The notes below the pieces were generated by a model, which saw only the letters and a program-made list of their open reading frames with translations, was not told where the DNA came from and did no database searches. Below are positions 15,768 through 24,012 of a stretch of DNA of 64,000 nt, in pieces. The stretch is taken from the NCBI RefSeq assembly GCF_039548895.1, contig NZ_JBCLVG010000002.1. One strand, written 5' to 3'. Origin of the DNA: Orlajensenia stereocauli (lineage in GTDB: Bacteria > Actinomycetota > Actinomycetes > Actinomycetales > Microbacteriaceae). The translations under genes and the position numbers were made by a program. Every line of letters starts with the position of its first letter. Within the stretch, counting starts at the first letter, position 1.

Positions 15768-17086
15768 CCCGCAACGACGACCTCTTCGCGCGAGCCCAGG
15801 CCGCCATCCCGGGCGGCGTGAACTCGCCGGTGCGCGCCTTCCGCTCGGTGGGCGGTTCCCCGCTGTTCCTCACCTCGGCTCGAGGCGCGTACGTGACGGA
15901 TGCCGATGGCCGCGAGTACGTCGACCTGGTGGCGAGCTGGGGCCCGGCGATCCTCGGACACGCCCAACCGCAGGTCGTCGCCGCGGTGCAGGAGGCCGCA
16001 GCGCGCGGCCTCGGCTTCGGCGCAGCGACTCCGGCCGAGACCGAACTCGCCGAGCTCATCGAGGAGCGCGTCGCCCCCGTTGACAAGGTGCGCCTGCTCT
16101 CGACGGGCACCGAGGCGACGATGACGGCCATCCGCCTCGCCCGCGGCTTCACGGGTCGCGACCTGCTGGTGAAGTTCGCCGGGCTCTACCACGGCCACTC
16201 CGACGGCCTGCTCGCCGAGGCGGGATCCGGCGTCGCCACGCTGGCCCTCCCCGGATCGGCCGGCGTGACAGCCGCGACGGCGGGGCAGACCCTCGTGCTG
16301 CCCTACAACGACCTCGACGCCGTGCGCGCGGTCTTCGCCGAGCACGGCGATGACATCGCCGCCGTCATCACCGAGGCCGCCGCCGCCAACATGGGCGTCG
16401 TCGCTCCGGATGCCGGCTTCAACTCCGCGCTGGTCGACATCGCCCACGCCCACGGTGCCCTCGTCATCCTCGACGAGGTGCTCACGGGCTTCCGCGTCGG
16501 CCGTGCCGGCTACTGGGGGCTCGAGAATGCCGGCGTGGCGGGACACCCGGCCTACGCCCCCGACCTGTTCACCTTCGGCAAGGTCGTCGGCGGTGGCCTC
16601 CCGGTGGCAGCGCTCGGCGGCCGCGCCGACGTCATGGACCACCTGGCTCCGCTCGGCCCCGTGTACCAGGCAGGCACGCTCTCGGGGAACCCGGTCGCCG
16701 TCGCCGCCGGCCTCACCACGCTGCGCCTCGCGGATGCCGCCGTCTACGCCCACCTCGATGCGGCGGCGCTGACGATCTCGAACGCCGTGTCAGACGCGCT
16801 GACGGATGCCGGAGTAGCCCACGCCGTGCAGCGTGCCGGCAACCTCTTCAGCTTCGTCTTCGGCGAGAACGTTGCCGGCGGGGTGCGGAACTACGACGAG
16901 GTGCGCGCGCAGGAGGCCTGGCGCTATCCCGCGTTCTTCCACGCGATGCAGGACGGCGGCGTCTCGCTGCCGCCGTCGGTGTTCGAGGCCTGGTTCGTGA
17001 CGGCCGCTCACGACGACGCCGCCATCGCGCGCATAGTCGAGGCGCTGCCGGCGGCGGCGCGGGCGGCGGCCGAGGCGCGGGCGTAG
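15764..17086 (+). CDS. hemL: glutamate-1-semialdehyde 2,1-aminomutase
   Basis: 440 residues, PLP enzyme that converts glutamate-1-semialdehyde, the HemA product, to 5-aminolevulinate. The PLP lysine is K273 in FTFGKVVGGGLP. The conserved aspartate is D237 in VILDEVLTGFR. The IPGGVNSPVRAF N-terminus and the LLSTGTEATMTAIRLAR phosphate-binding block are family typical. Start from the 4-nt overlap with hemB. It is the last gene of the heme cluster and is followed by repeat D. Confidence 0.97.
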   Translation: MTRNDDLFARAQAAIPGGVNSPVRAFRSVGGSPLFLTSARGAYVTDADGREYVDLVASWGPAILGHAQPQVVAAVQEAAARGLGFGAATPAETELAELIEERVAPVDKVRLLSTGTEATMTAIRLARGFTGRDLLVKFAGLYHGHSDGLLAEAGSGVATLALPGSAGVTAATAGQTLVLPYNDLDAVRAVFAEHGDDIAAVITEAAAANMGVVAPDAGFNSALVDIAHAHGALVILDEVLTGFRVGRAGYWGLENAGVAGHPAYAPDLFTFGKVVGGGLPVAALGGRADVMDHLAPLGPVYQAGTLSGNPVAVAAGLTTLRLADAAVYAHLDAAALTISNAVSDALTDAGVAHAVQRAGNLFSFVFGENVAGGVRNYDEVRAQEAWRYPAFFHAMQDGGVSLPPSVFEAWFVTAAHDDAAIARIVEALPAAARAAAEARA

Positions 17087-17098
17087 GTCTCCGCGTCG

Positions 17099-17183
17099 GC
17101 CGCGGACTGCGTCCGGGTCTCTGCGATCGGGCTGTGCCGACCTCCGCTCGCTGAGGGCCGAGCGCAGCGACCGCCCGAAGCGC
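17099..17183. repeat. intergenic cruciform repeat, locus D
   Basis: A broken half with arm GGACTGCGTCC (17104-17114) is followed by a complete type-B half (17145-17183). In both arms the usual GAA loop is replaced by GCA (or TGC on the other strand). It lies between hemL and the next same-strand gene. Confidence 0.7.
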
Positions 17184-17275
17184 CGAAGCCACCGTAGCTA
17201 TCGATGCGGTATCGGATCATTCGTTTGTGAAGTGTCCACAGCCCGATTCGCGCGGTCGTTTGCCAGACTGGAGGC

Positions 17276-17644
17276 ATGGCGTCATTGCGAGTGCATCAGG
17301 ACCGGCTGGAGATCCATCTCACGTCGGCCGAGAAGCTGCTGTCGCTGCGCCGTGACGACATCGTGGTCCAGCGGGACGACATCCGCTCCGTCACGATCAC
17401 CGACGATCCGTGGATCTGGATCCGCGGCATCCGTGCTCCCGGAGCATTCGTGCCCCTGACGCTCGCCGTCGGCACCTGGAAGTTCCACGGCGGCAAGGAC
17501 TTCATCGTGGTGAAGAACAAGCGTCCATCGGTGATCATCGACATCGACGGCGGCGAGTTCTCACGCGTGGTCGTGAGCACCAACCACGCCGTGGAGCTCA
17601 TCGGCTCGCTGAAGATCAGCGAATCGGATGCCGTGACGGGCTGA
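17276..17644 (+). CDS. conserved hypothetical protein, PH-like
   Basis: 122 residues with no membrane helix or signal peptide. It is mostly alternating beta-strand (LRVHQDRLEIHLTSAEKLLSL, then WKFHGGKDFIVVKNKRPSVIID), resembling a small beta-barrel of PH-like type. Function is unknown. CAGACT (17264-17269) lies 6 nt before the ATG. The GGAGG directly before the ATG is too close to act as a Shine-Dalgarno, so a leaderless start is likelier. Confidence 0.7.
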   Translation: MASLRVHQDRLEIHLTSAEKLLSLRRDDIVVQRDDIRSVTITDDPWIWIRGIRAPGAFVPLTLAVGTWKFHGGKDFIVVKNKRPSVIIDIDGGEFSRVVVSTNHAVELIGSLKISESDAVTG

Positions 17645-17657
17645 GTCAGTATCGTGG

Positions 17658-17678
17658 GGTATCGGCTCGGCCGATCCC
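17658..17678 (+). terminator. short hairpin, possible terminator
   Basis: 6-bp stem ATCGGC/GCCGAT (17661-17666 against 17670-17675) with a TCG loop, extended by two more pairs past one mismatch, between two small plus-strand genes. Confidence 0.4.
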
Positions 17679-17721
17679 GCGTGCACCGTGACGCGCGGGC
17701 AGTCACGGATGTGAGGAAATC

Positions 17722-18063
17722 ATGACCGGTTTCAGTGAGATGCCGGGACAGGACCCCCTGTCTCCGGGCTTCAACCCCGAGCACCTCGAGGGCTTCGAGG
17801 CCGACGCACTTCCGCCGCTGCACGGACCCGAGGATCCGGGCCGAGTGCTCGGCATCGTCGGACTCGTGCTCGCGATCTTCCTGAACATCATCGGAATGAT
17901 CGTCAGCATCGTGGCGTACAACCGCTCGAAGAAGGCCGGTTTCTCGAACGGGTTCGCCGTCGCCGGCATCATCGTGGGCGGCATCCTGTTCGTGCTCGGC
18001 GGCGTCGTCACGCTGCTGCTGTTCGGCACGGGCATGGCTCTGTTCGGCGCCGTCGGCAACTGA
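17722..18063 (+). CDS. DUF4190-like small membrane protein
   Basis: 113 residues. The first 45 residues are acidic and Pro-rich. Two hydrophobic helices follow (GIVGLVLAIFLNIIGMIVSIVAY and GIIVGGILFVLGGVVTLLLFG) separated by a basic NRSKKAGFSNGFA loop, the DUF4190 pattern. Function is unknown. GAGGAA (17713-17718) is the Shine-Dalgarno. It converges on the next gene with 6 nt between stops. Confidence 0.8.
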   Translation: MTGFSEMPGQDPLSPGFNPEHLEGFEADALPPLHGPEDPGRVLGIVGLVLAIFLNIIGMIVSIVAYNRSKKAGFSNGFAVAGIIVGGILFVLGGVVTLLLFGTGMALFGAVGN

Positions 18064-18069
18064 TCGCCG

Positions 18070-19212
18070 TCAGGCGCTGAGCTCCGTCGGCACGCCGAGG
18101 TACCGGCCGTACTCCGCCACCTCTCGATCGATCTCGGGGCGGACGGATGCCGCCATCGGCGTGATCGGCCGCAGCTCGATCGACGCAGAGCGCCGCGCCA
18201 GCGTGTGCTTCCACGTCGCCACGACCCGCCCGTCGAGCAGGGCGGCGTGAAGCAGCGAGTCGGGCGTGCCCGGGGCGCTGAAGTCGGGGTGCTGGATGAC
18301 TCCGCGGGTCTCGAGGTAGGACATCACGTACTCGTCGTACCCGTGCAACAGGTCGATGCGCGGCGACGCCGGAACGGATCCAGCGGCGTCGGCGTCGGCA
18401 TCCGTCGGCGTCATCCAGCATTCGACACCCTCGAGCTCCACGCGCTCGAGCGACTCCGGCGCTCGCTCGAGCGCGACCTCGAGCCCACGCCGGCAGTCGG
18501 CCTGGGTGAGTCCGCTCCAGGCGCTCATGTCCTTGACTGAGACCGGCCCGCGGGTGGCGACATAGCGGGAGGCCAGCGTGGCCAGAGCATTCTCGTGGTC
18601 GTACGAGGCGGCGCCGGCGACGAAGGTGGGCGGCACGCGCTCGTCGAAGGCGGCGTAGCTGCGCTGCTTGCCGATGGTGACCCCGCTGATGAGCACGCGC
18701 TGCAGTTCGGCGAACATCAGAGCGTAGACGAAGCCGTTTCCGTCGAGTTCGATGCCGATGGCGCTGAGGACTGCACGCAGTTCCGCCCTCGTGCGGTGCC
18801 GACCGCCGGCCACGGCGCCGGCGAACGCGTCAGTCACCCTCACGAGAGTCGGAGCGTCGAGTCCGGCGCGTTCGAAGTAGATGCGGCTGATGCCGAGCAC
18901 GCGTTGCGCCGTGAGGGTCAGCATCCAGCGGGCATCGCCCGGCGCGAGGAAGTGCCACGTCGGTCGCATGACGTGAGTGCGCAGGATGGAGCCGAGGTCG
19001 TAGGCGACGCCCATGTCCGCCGCACTCGGGCGATCGGCCGGCGAGATGCGCTGCGCGATCGACCACAGTGCGTAGGGGAACTCCTGGGCCTGCATGGCGA
19101 CGAGGCCGCTCACGATCCGCTCGGGAGTGACGGGCCGCGGATCCCAGAGGCCGAGGCGCAGCATCCGGAGCCTCACGGCCTCGGCTGCGCTGATCGACGG
19201 GATCGCGGTCAT
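18070..19212 (-). CDS. AlkZ-like winged-helix DNA glycosylase family protein
   Basis: 380 residues of the HTH_42 (YcaQ/AlkZ) family: tandem winged helices followed by a beta-barrel. Members unhook DNA cross-links or bulky alkyl adducts. The catalytic QxQ of the AlkZ branch is visible as Q41-A-Q43 in GLVAMQAQEFPYALW; the YcaQ branch has QxD there. The LRTHVMRPTWHFLAPGDARWML block and the late LHGYDEYVMSYLETRG block are also typical. The ATG at 19212 lies 4 nt after the stop of the reductase gene, so the two are co-transcribed. The enzyme activity itself is inferred. Confidence 0.85.
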   Translation of the reverse strand: MTAIPSISAAEAVRLRMLRLGLWDPRPVTPERIVSGLVAMQAQEFPYALWSIAQRISPADRPSAADMGVAYDLGSILRTHVMRPTWHFLAPGDARWMLTLTAQRVLGISRIYFERAGLDAPTLVRVTDAFAGAVAGGRHRTRAELRAVLSAIGIELDGNGFVYALMFAELQRVLISGVTIGKQRSYAAFDERVPPTFVAGAASYDHENALATLASRYVATRGPVSVKDMSAWSGLTQADCRRGLEVALERAPESLERVELEGVECWMTPTDADADAAGSVPASPRIDLLHGYDEYVMSYLETRGVIQHPDFSAPGTPDSLLHAALLDGRVVATWKHTLARRSASIELRPITPMAASVRPEIDREVAEYGRYLGVPTELSA

Positions 19213-19216
19213 GGCG

Positions 19217-20284
19217 TCAGCTCGCCGCCTCGTCCGCTTCGTCGCCACCGCCGATGGCGACGACAGTGCGCCCGCGGGTGCGCCCGGCCAGGATGTCGTC
19301 GGCCGCGGCGAACACATCGGCGAGCCCGATCTGCGTGGTCATGGCGTCGAGCTGGTCGAGGTCGAGGTCTGTGGCCAGCCGCGCCCACGCCTGCTCGCGC
19401 AGGGCGAGTGGGGCCTCGACCGAGTTGACCCCCACGAGGCTGACCGCCCGCAGGATGAACGGCATCACCGTCGTCGGCAGGTCTGGGGATGCCGCGAGCC
19501 CGCACGCCGCGACGACGCCGCCGTACCGCACCTGCGCCAGCACGTTCGCGAGCGGAACACCGCCCACCGAGTCGATCGCCGCCGCCCAGCGCTGCGACTG
19601 CAGCGGCTTGCCGACTTCGGCGAACTCGTCGCGGTCGAGCAGCTCGGCGGCCCCGAGGGAGCGCAGGTACTCGCCGTTGTCGGCCGCTCGGCCCGTGACG
19701 GCCGTGACCTCGAAGCCCGCCCGAGCCAACAGGGTGATGGCCACAGAGCCGACGCCGCCCGAGGCGCCCGTGACGAGCACGGGCCCGTCGGTGGGGCTCA
19801 CTCCGTGCCGCTCGAGCGCGAGCACCGAGAGCATGGCCGTGAAGCCAGCCGTGCCGATGGCCGCAGCCCGCCGGTCGGTCAGCTGATCCGGTACCCGCAC
19901 CAGTGAGCCGCCAGCGATCAGGGCTCTCGCCGTGTAACCACCATGTCGGGTTTCGCTTGCTCCCCCGCCATTCAGCAGTACCCGATCTCCGGCTGCCCAG
20001 CGGTCGTCGTCGCTTCCGACGACAGTGCCGACGACGTCGATGCCGGCCACGATCGGGTAGCTGCGGGTGACGCCCGGCTTGCCGGCCACGGCCAGGCCGT
20101 CCTTGTAGTTGAGGCTCGAGTACGACACGGCGAGCTCGACAGCGCCGGCGGCATCCGGAGCAGCATCACCCGTGCGCAGGTCGGCGAGGGTCAGCTCGCG
20201 CAGGGCCGAGGCGAGACGCGGCTTGCCCGCGGCATCCGTCTCCCGATCGACGACGATGGCCCGGAACCGCTCTGCACTGCCCAT
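19217..20284 (-). CDS. MDR oxidoreductase, acrylyl-CoA reductase (AcuI/YhdH) type
   Basis: 355 residues. Medium-chain dehydrogenase lacking the zinc ligands. SYSSLNYKDGLAVAGKPGV is the signature of the AcuI/YhdH group, followed by the PIVAGIDVVGTV block and the NADPH-binding TGASGGVGSVAI motif. Family members reduce acryloyl-CoA or related enones. A detoxifying role beside the propionate genes of this region is possible but unproven. TAGGCT (minus strand, 20291-20296) is 6 nt before the ATG, so translation is probably leaderless. Confidence 0.9.
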   Translation of the reverse strand: MGSAERFRAIVVDRETDAAGKPRLASALRELTLADLRTGDAAPDAAGAVELAVSYSSLNYKDGLAVAGKPGVTRSYPIVAGIDVVGTVVGSDDDRWAAGDRVLLNGGGASETRHGGYTARALIAGGSLVRVPDQLTDRRAAAIGTAGFTAMLSVLALERHGVSPTDGPVLVTGASGGVGSVAITLLARAGFEVTAVTGRAADNGEYLRSLGAAELLDRDEFAEVGKPLQSQRWAAAIDSVGGVPLANVLAQVRYGGVVAACGLAASPDLPTTVMPFILRAVSLVGVNSVEAPLALREQAWARLATDLDLDQLDAMTTQIGLADVFAAADDILAGRTRGRTVVAIGGGDEADEAAS

Positions 20285-20343
20285 CGTTCGAGCCTAGCGA
20301 TCGAAGCGCACGCCGCGCGGGTCGGAACAGGCGCTCTGCGCGG

Positions 20344-21174
20344 CTAGGTGACGTCGCGGCGCCAGCTCGAGAAGTAGCCGCCGAAGGTCAGGACGGCCGC
20401 GTAGGCGAGCAGCACGATGGCGCCCTTCCACCAGTCCAGGGGATCGGTCGCGGCTCCGCCGCTCAGAGAGTAGAAGCTCACGCCCACGACGGCGTCGCTT
20501 GCGGCGCCCGGAAGGAAGCGGGCGATGCTCGCGGTGATGTCGATGAAGCTGGCGGCCAGGCGCAGCAGCGGCTCGACGAACTGCGTGAAGGCCAGCACGA
20601 TGACGATGGCGGCCACCTGGCTGGTCACGAGCGTGCCGAGGCCGACACCGATGGCTGCCCAGAGCGCCATCGCCAGGATGCCGCGGCCGGCCAGGGCCCA
20701 GGTGTCGGAATCGCCCAGGTTGGTCTCGATGCCGAAGCCGCTGAACGCGGCTGCGCCGGCTGCGAGCGTCGTGCCCCAGGCGATGAGGCCGAAGACGGCG
20801 CCGACGATGATCGCCACGATCACCTTGGCCAACAGCACGACACCGCGGCGGGGCGTGGCGAGGAAGGTGGGGGTGAGGGTCTCGTGGCGGAACTCGCCCG
20901 TCGTGGCCAGAGCGCCGAGCAGCACCGGGAAGACGTAGCCGACGGTGGTGGCGAAGCCGTAGACGAGAGGCTGGAGCTGGTCGCCCGATGGCAGGCCGCG
21001 CGCGCCGCCGCCACCGGTCTGGTCGGGGTTCTGGCTGAGCCAGCCGAACAGTGCGGCGAGTCCGCCGGCCGTCGCGCCGACGTAGACGACCATCACGATC
21101 GCGAGGATCCACCAGATGCGGGTGGTGAGGATCTTGAGGAACTCCGAGCCGATCGAGCGGAACAGGGCCGTCAT
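20344..21174 (-). CDS. ABC-2 type exporter permease
   Basis: 276 residues with six predicted membrane helices. It opens with FRSIGSEFLKILTTRIWWILAI and has the TTGEFRHETLTPTFLATPRR cytoplasmic loop typical of ABC-2 permeases with one half-transporter. Its ATG overlaps the ATPase stop (ATGA), so both subunits are made together. The substrate is unknown; the family exports drugs, lantibiotics or lipids. Confidence 0.92.
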   Translation of the reverse strand: MTALFRSIGSEFLKILTTRIWWILAIVMVVYVGATAGGLAALFGWLSQNPDQTGGGGARGLPSGDQLQPLVYGFATTVGYVFPVLLGALATTGEFRHETLTPTFLATPRRGVVLLAKVIVAIIVGAVFGLIAWGTTLAAGAAAFSGFGIETNLGDSDTWALAGRGILAMALWAAIGVGLGTLVTSQVAAIVIVLAFTQFVEPLLRLAASFIDITASIARFLPGAASDAVVGVSFYSLSGGAATDPLDWWKGAIVLLAYAAVLTFGGYFSSWRRDVT

Positions 21175-22238
21175 CGCTGGTCCTCCCCGTCGTGATCGGC
21201 ATGGCGGCCTGGACTCTCGTCGGCGGGGGACTCCTGGCCTGCCGGCTCGGCTGGTGCTTCTGCGTCGACGGATGCTGCCGGCTCGGCGGTCGTATCGGCT
21301 GCGGCATCCGTCACCGGCGTGGTCTCGGTCGAGCCGCCTACGACCTCTCCGCCGTCGACCAGGGAGAGGAAGGACTCCTCGAGGCCGGCCTTCTGGCGCT
21401 GCAGCATCGAGACCTCGACACCGTTGACGAAGGCGACGTGACCGATGCGACCGGGGTCGCCCTCGGCCACGAGCAGGCCGGTGCGTCCGGTGCTGAACTC
21501 GAAGCCCTCGGCCGTGAGCACCTCGGCCAGTCTGGTGCGATCGGGGGAGTCGACGACGACGTGCGGCGCCACCTCGGTGTCGAGCGTGGCGAGTGTGCCG
21601 CGATGCACGAGGCGCCCCTTCGCGATGATGACGACCTCATCGACGCTCTGCTGCACCTCGCTCAGCAGGTGCGAGCTCACGAGCACGGTGCGTCCTTCGG
21701 CGGCGAGCTCGCGGAGGAACAGGCGGATCCACTTGATGCCCTCTGGATCGAGGCCGTTGATGGGCTCGTCGAGCACGAGCACGCCAGGGTCACCGAGGAG
21801 CGTGTAGGCGAGGCCGAGGCGCTGGCGCATGCCGAGCGAGTAGCCGCCGACGCGCCGCTTGGCGTACTCGGCGAGGCCGACGCGGCGAAGCACCTCGTCG
21901 ACGCGGCTCGTGGGGAGACCGGCTGCGGCGGCGTAGACGCGCAGGTGATTGTGGGCTGTGCGTCCGGGGTGGAAGCTCGCGGCCTCGAGGGCGGCACCGA
22001 CGGTGGTGAGCGGATTCGAGAGATCGCGGTAGGCGGTGCCCCCGAAGGTCGCCGTGCCCGACGTCGGGCGCACGAGTCCGAGCAGCATCCGGAGGCTGGT
22101 GGTCTTGCCGGCTCCGTTGGGGCCGAGGAATCCCGTGACGCGGCCGGGTTCGACGGTGAAGGAGAGATCGGCGACAGCCGTGACCGCGCCGAAGCGCTTG
22201 GTCACGCCGGAGAACTCGATGGGCACACCCGTGGGCAT
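21171..22238 (-). CDS. ABC exporter ATP-binding protein
   Basis: 355 residues. Walker A is GPNGAGKTT (residues 39-47), the signature is YSLGMRQRLGLAY and Walker B with catalytic Glu is GVLVLDEPINGLDPEG. The next 50 residues (LFLREL, VLVSSHLLSEVQ) are as in drug/antibiotic exporter ATPases. The last 60 residues form an Ala/Glu/Asp/Pro-rich disordered tail absent from most relatives. The ATG at 22238 has CCTTTC on the plus strand, that is GAAAGG on the coding strand, 6 nt upstream. It partners the downstream permease. Confidence 0.94.
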   Translation of the reverse strand: MPTGVPIEFSGVTKRFGAVTAVADLSFTVEPGRVTGFLGPNGAGKTTSLRMLLGLVRPTSGTATFGGTAYRDLSNPLTTVGAALEAASFHPGRTAHNHLRVYAAAAGLPTSRVDEVLRRVGLAEYAKRRVGGYSLGMRQRLGLAYTLLGDPGVLVLDEPINGLDPEGIKWIRLFLRELAAEGRTVLVSSHLLSEVQQSVDEVVIIAKGRLVHRGTLATLDTEVAPHVVVDSPDRTRLAEVLTAEGFEFSTGRTGLLVAEGDPGRIGHVAFVNGVEVSMLQRQKAGLEESFLSLVDGGEVVGGSTETTPVTDAAADTTAEPAASVDAEAPAEPAGQESPADESPGRHADHDGEDQR

Positions 22239-22272
22239 TGCGGGCCTTTCGTCGACTGCAGCTTCAGCGTAT

Positions 22273-22305
22273 CGGCGTGGGCGGGTATTTCCCCCGCCCA
22301 CGCCG
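22273..22305 (-). terminator. hairpin terminator of the PEP-mutase-like gene
   Basis: 13-bp perfect stem (22273-22285 against 22293-22305) with a 7-nt loop, 40 nt past the minus-strand stop at 22345 and before the ABC ATPase gene. Confidence 0.75.
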
Positions 22306-22344
22306 CAAAAAGCCTGCAATCACGCGGATGCAGCCGAGATCTCC

Positions 22345-23124
22345 TCAGTTCAGCGGACGCAGGTCGGTCGGCAGGACCCCGCCGTCGTAGAGCGCGCTGG
22401 CGAGGTCCTGCAGCCCGCCGAGCACGGCGCGCTGGGGGTACGGGCCGTACGAGATGCGAGCGACGCCGAGCTCCGCCAGCCGTGCGGGGCCCGGCAGGTC
22501 GCCCAGCCCGATCACGCTGAGGCGGCGCTCGCCGAGGCCGGCCACGAGCTGGCGCACGACGTCCTCGCCGAAGTCGCCGGGAACGAAGACGCAGGTGGCG
22601 CCCTCGTCGAGGTAGGCGCGACCGCGCTCGATCGCGTCGGCGATGTTCTCGTCGAGAGAGCGGTGGCCGCCGCGCAGGAACGCGTCGGTGCGGGCGTTGA
22701 GGGCGAAGGGCACGCCGGCGTCATCGCCGGCCTTCACCGCAGCGGCCACGGCGGCTGCGGCATCCGTCAGCGGCTTCAGTTCGTCTTCGAGGTTGGCGCC
22801 GACGACGCCGAGGTCGATCGCGCGGCTGATGGTGTCGCCGGCGTCGCCGTAGCCGGCTTCGAGGTCTGCCGTGACGGGCACGTCGACGGATGCCGTGATG
22901 CGACCGACCATGTCGAGCATGAGGTCGCGGGGGATGACCTCGCCGTCGGGGTAGCCGAAGGTGGCGGCGATCGAATGGCTGGCGGTGGCGAGAGCACGGG
23001 TCTGGGGGAGTGCGGCCACGGCACGGGCACCGATGACGTCCCAGACGTTGACGACGGTCAGGAGTTCTGGGGCTTCGTGCAGGCGGCGGAGTTCAGCGGC
23101 TTTCGAGGCGGTGTTCGAGGTCAT
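22345..23124 (-). CDS. isocitrate lyase/PEP mutase superfamily protein
   Basis: 259 residues of TIM-barrel PEP mutase/ICL type. VPVTADLEAGYGDAGDTI provides the metal-binding acidic residues, NLEDE follows, and NARTDAFLRGG contributes the substrate Arg/Asp. The catalytic K-[KR]-C-G-H of true isocitrate or methylisocitrate lyases is missing: after NLEDE comes LKPLTDAAA. It is therefore the short, oxaloacetate-hydrolase-like or uncharacterised branch. Compare the true PrpB at 33821. TACGCT (minus strand, 23131-23136) lies 6 nt before the ATG; leaderless. Confidence 0.88.
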   Translation of the reverse strand: MTSNTASKAAELRRLHEAPELLTVVNVWDVIGARAVAALPQTRALATASHSIAATFGYPDGEVIPRDLMLDMVGRITASVDVPVTADLEAGYGDAGDTISRAIDLGVVGANLEDELKPLTDAAAAVAAAVKAGDDAGVPFALNARTDAFLRGGHRSLDENIADAIERGRAYLDEGATCVFVPGDFGEDVVRQLVAGLGERRLSVIGLGDLPGPARLAELGVARISYGPYPQRAVLGGLQDLASALYDGGVLPTDLRPLN

Positions 23125-23165
23125 GATTCCAGCGTATGGCGGCTGGTCTGAACACTCCGCTGCGT

Positions 23166-23251
23166 CGCTCGCTGAGGGCCGAGCGGAGCGACCGCCCGAA
23201 GCGCATCCGGGCGGGCTTCGACCGCGGACTTCGTCCGGGCCTCAGCGAGCG
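23166..23251. repeat. intergenic cruciform repeat, locus E (B+A)
   Basis: A reversed type-B half (23166-23204, arm GAGCGGAGCG) and a reversed type-A half (23215-23251, arm GGACTTCGTCC) separated by 10 nt. It sits between two minus-strand genes. Confidence 0.85.
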
Positions 23252-23281
23252 GGGGCCGGGGGGCGAGGAGGAGGGGAGCGC

Positions 23282-23944
23282 CTACGGAGCTTTCAGCCCG
23301 ACGGCCGGGAGGATGACCCCGTCGATGAGGGCGAGCAGGAACTCGCGGTCGACGGGCTTCTGCTCGATGAGCACGCGATACGAGGCCATTGAGGGGCTGA
23401 GCAGCGCCAGGGTCTCCACGTCGCAGTCCGCGGCGATCTCCCCGCGCTCGATCGCGCGCTTCAGGAAGGTCCGGTTGACCGCGACCCTGGGCTCGACGAT
23501 CGCCGCGTTCACGGCCTCGGCCAGGCCGGGGTCGCGGGAGATCATCGACACCAGGCCGCCCATGATCTGAAGCTTCTTCTCGGCATCCTCGATGGATCGC
23601 GGCTTGATCATGGCGACCAGGTCCCCGCGCAGGGTTCCTGTGTCGGGCAGGTGTTCGACATCGAGGTCGTTGCGCTTCATGCAGGCGACGGCGTCGACGA
23701 CGAGCTCGGCCTTCGACGACCAGCGCCTGTAGACGGTCGCCTTGCCCGCTTTCGCCCGCGCGGCCACCATGTCGATCGTCATGCCGTCGTAACCGGTCTC
23801 GGCGAGAACGTCGAGGGCGGCATCCAGGATCTCGGGGTCACGGGTGTGGTCGCGCTTGCGCCCGAGCTTCGCCGGGGCGATGGGTTCGTCGAGCTGCGTC
23901 ATTGCGGCCGTGACCCCTTTCTCTGCGAGTGCGGTGTCTGCCAT
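23282..23944 (-). CDS. TetR family regulator of the divergent efflux gene
   Basis: 220 residues. The N-terminal helix-turn-helix is clear: DPEILDAALDVLAETGYDGMTIDMVAARAKAGKATVYRRWSSK (read in parts), the TetR DNA-binding domain. The C-terminal ligand domain resembles the TetR_C_16/AcrR-like group. It is divergent from a DHA2 multidrug transporter and is very likely its repressor. TTACC-N4-GGTAA (23946-23959) overlaps the region immediately before its ATG and is the best operator candidate. Confidence 0.9.
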   Translation of the reverse strand: MADTALAEKGVTAAMTQLDEPIAPAKLGRKRDHTRDPEILDAALDVLAETGYDGMTIDMVAARAKAGKATVYRRWSSKAELVVDAVACMKRNDLDVEHLPDTGTLRGDLVAMIKPRSIEDAEKKLQIMGGLVSMISRDPGLAEAVNAAIVEPRVAVNRTFLKRAIERGEIAADCDVETLALLSPSMASYRVLIEQKPVDREFLLALIDGVILPAVGLKAP

Positions 23945-23945
23945 G

Positions 23946-23959
23946 TTACCCGGAGGTAA
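23946..23959. promoter_or_regulatory. candidate TetR operator between tetR and the MFS gene
   Basis: Perfect inverted repeat TTACC/GGTAA with a 4-nt centre, one base from the tetR start codon. A second weak dyad GTTT-N7-AAAC (23971-23985) lies between it and the MFS -10 box. Confidence 0.5.
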
Positions 23960-23999
23960 ATTCAGGAACCGTTTAGATCCGAAACTCCACAGTACCGCA

Positions 24000-24005
24000 T
24001 ATAGT
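24000..24005 (+). promoter_or_regulatory. -10 box of the leaderless MFS gene
   Basis: TATAGT lies 7 nt before ATG 24013. It overlaps an in-frame GTG at 24004, which rules out that GTG as the start if this promoter is used. No -35 hexamer is evident. Confidence 0.6.
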
Positions 24006-24012
24006 GTCCTTC

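Noticed and set aside
22345..23124. Second methylisocitrate lyase
   Set aside because: The catalytic K-[KR]-C-G-H loop is absent, so lyase activity of that type is unlikely.
24004..24012. GTG 24004 as the MFS gene start
   Set aside because: It overlaps the predicted -10 box; ATG 24013 is at the expected transcription start.
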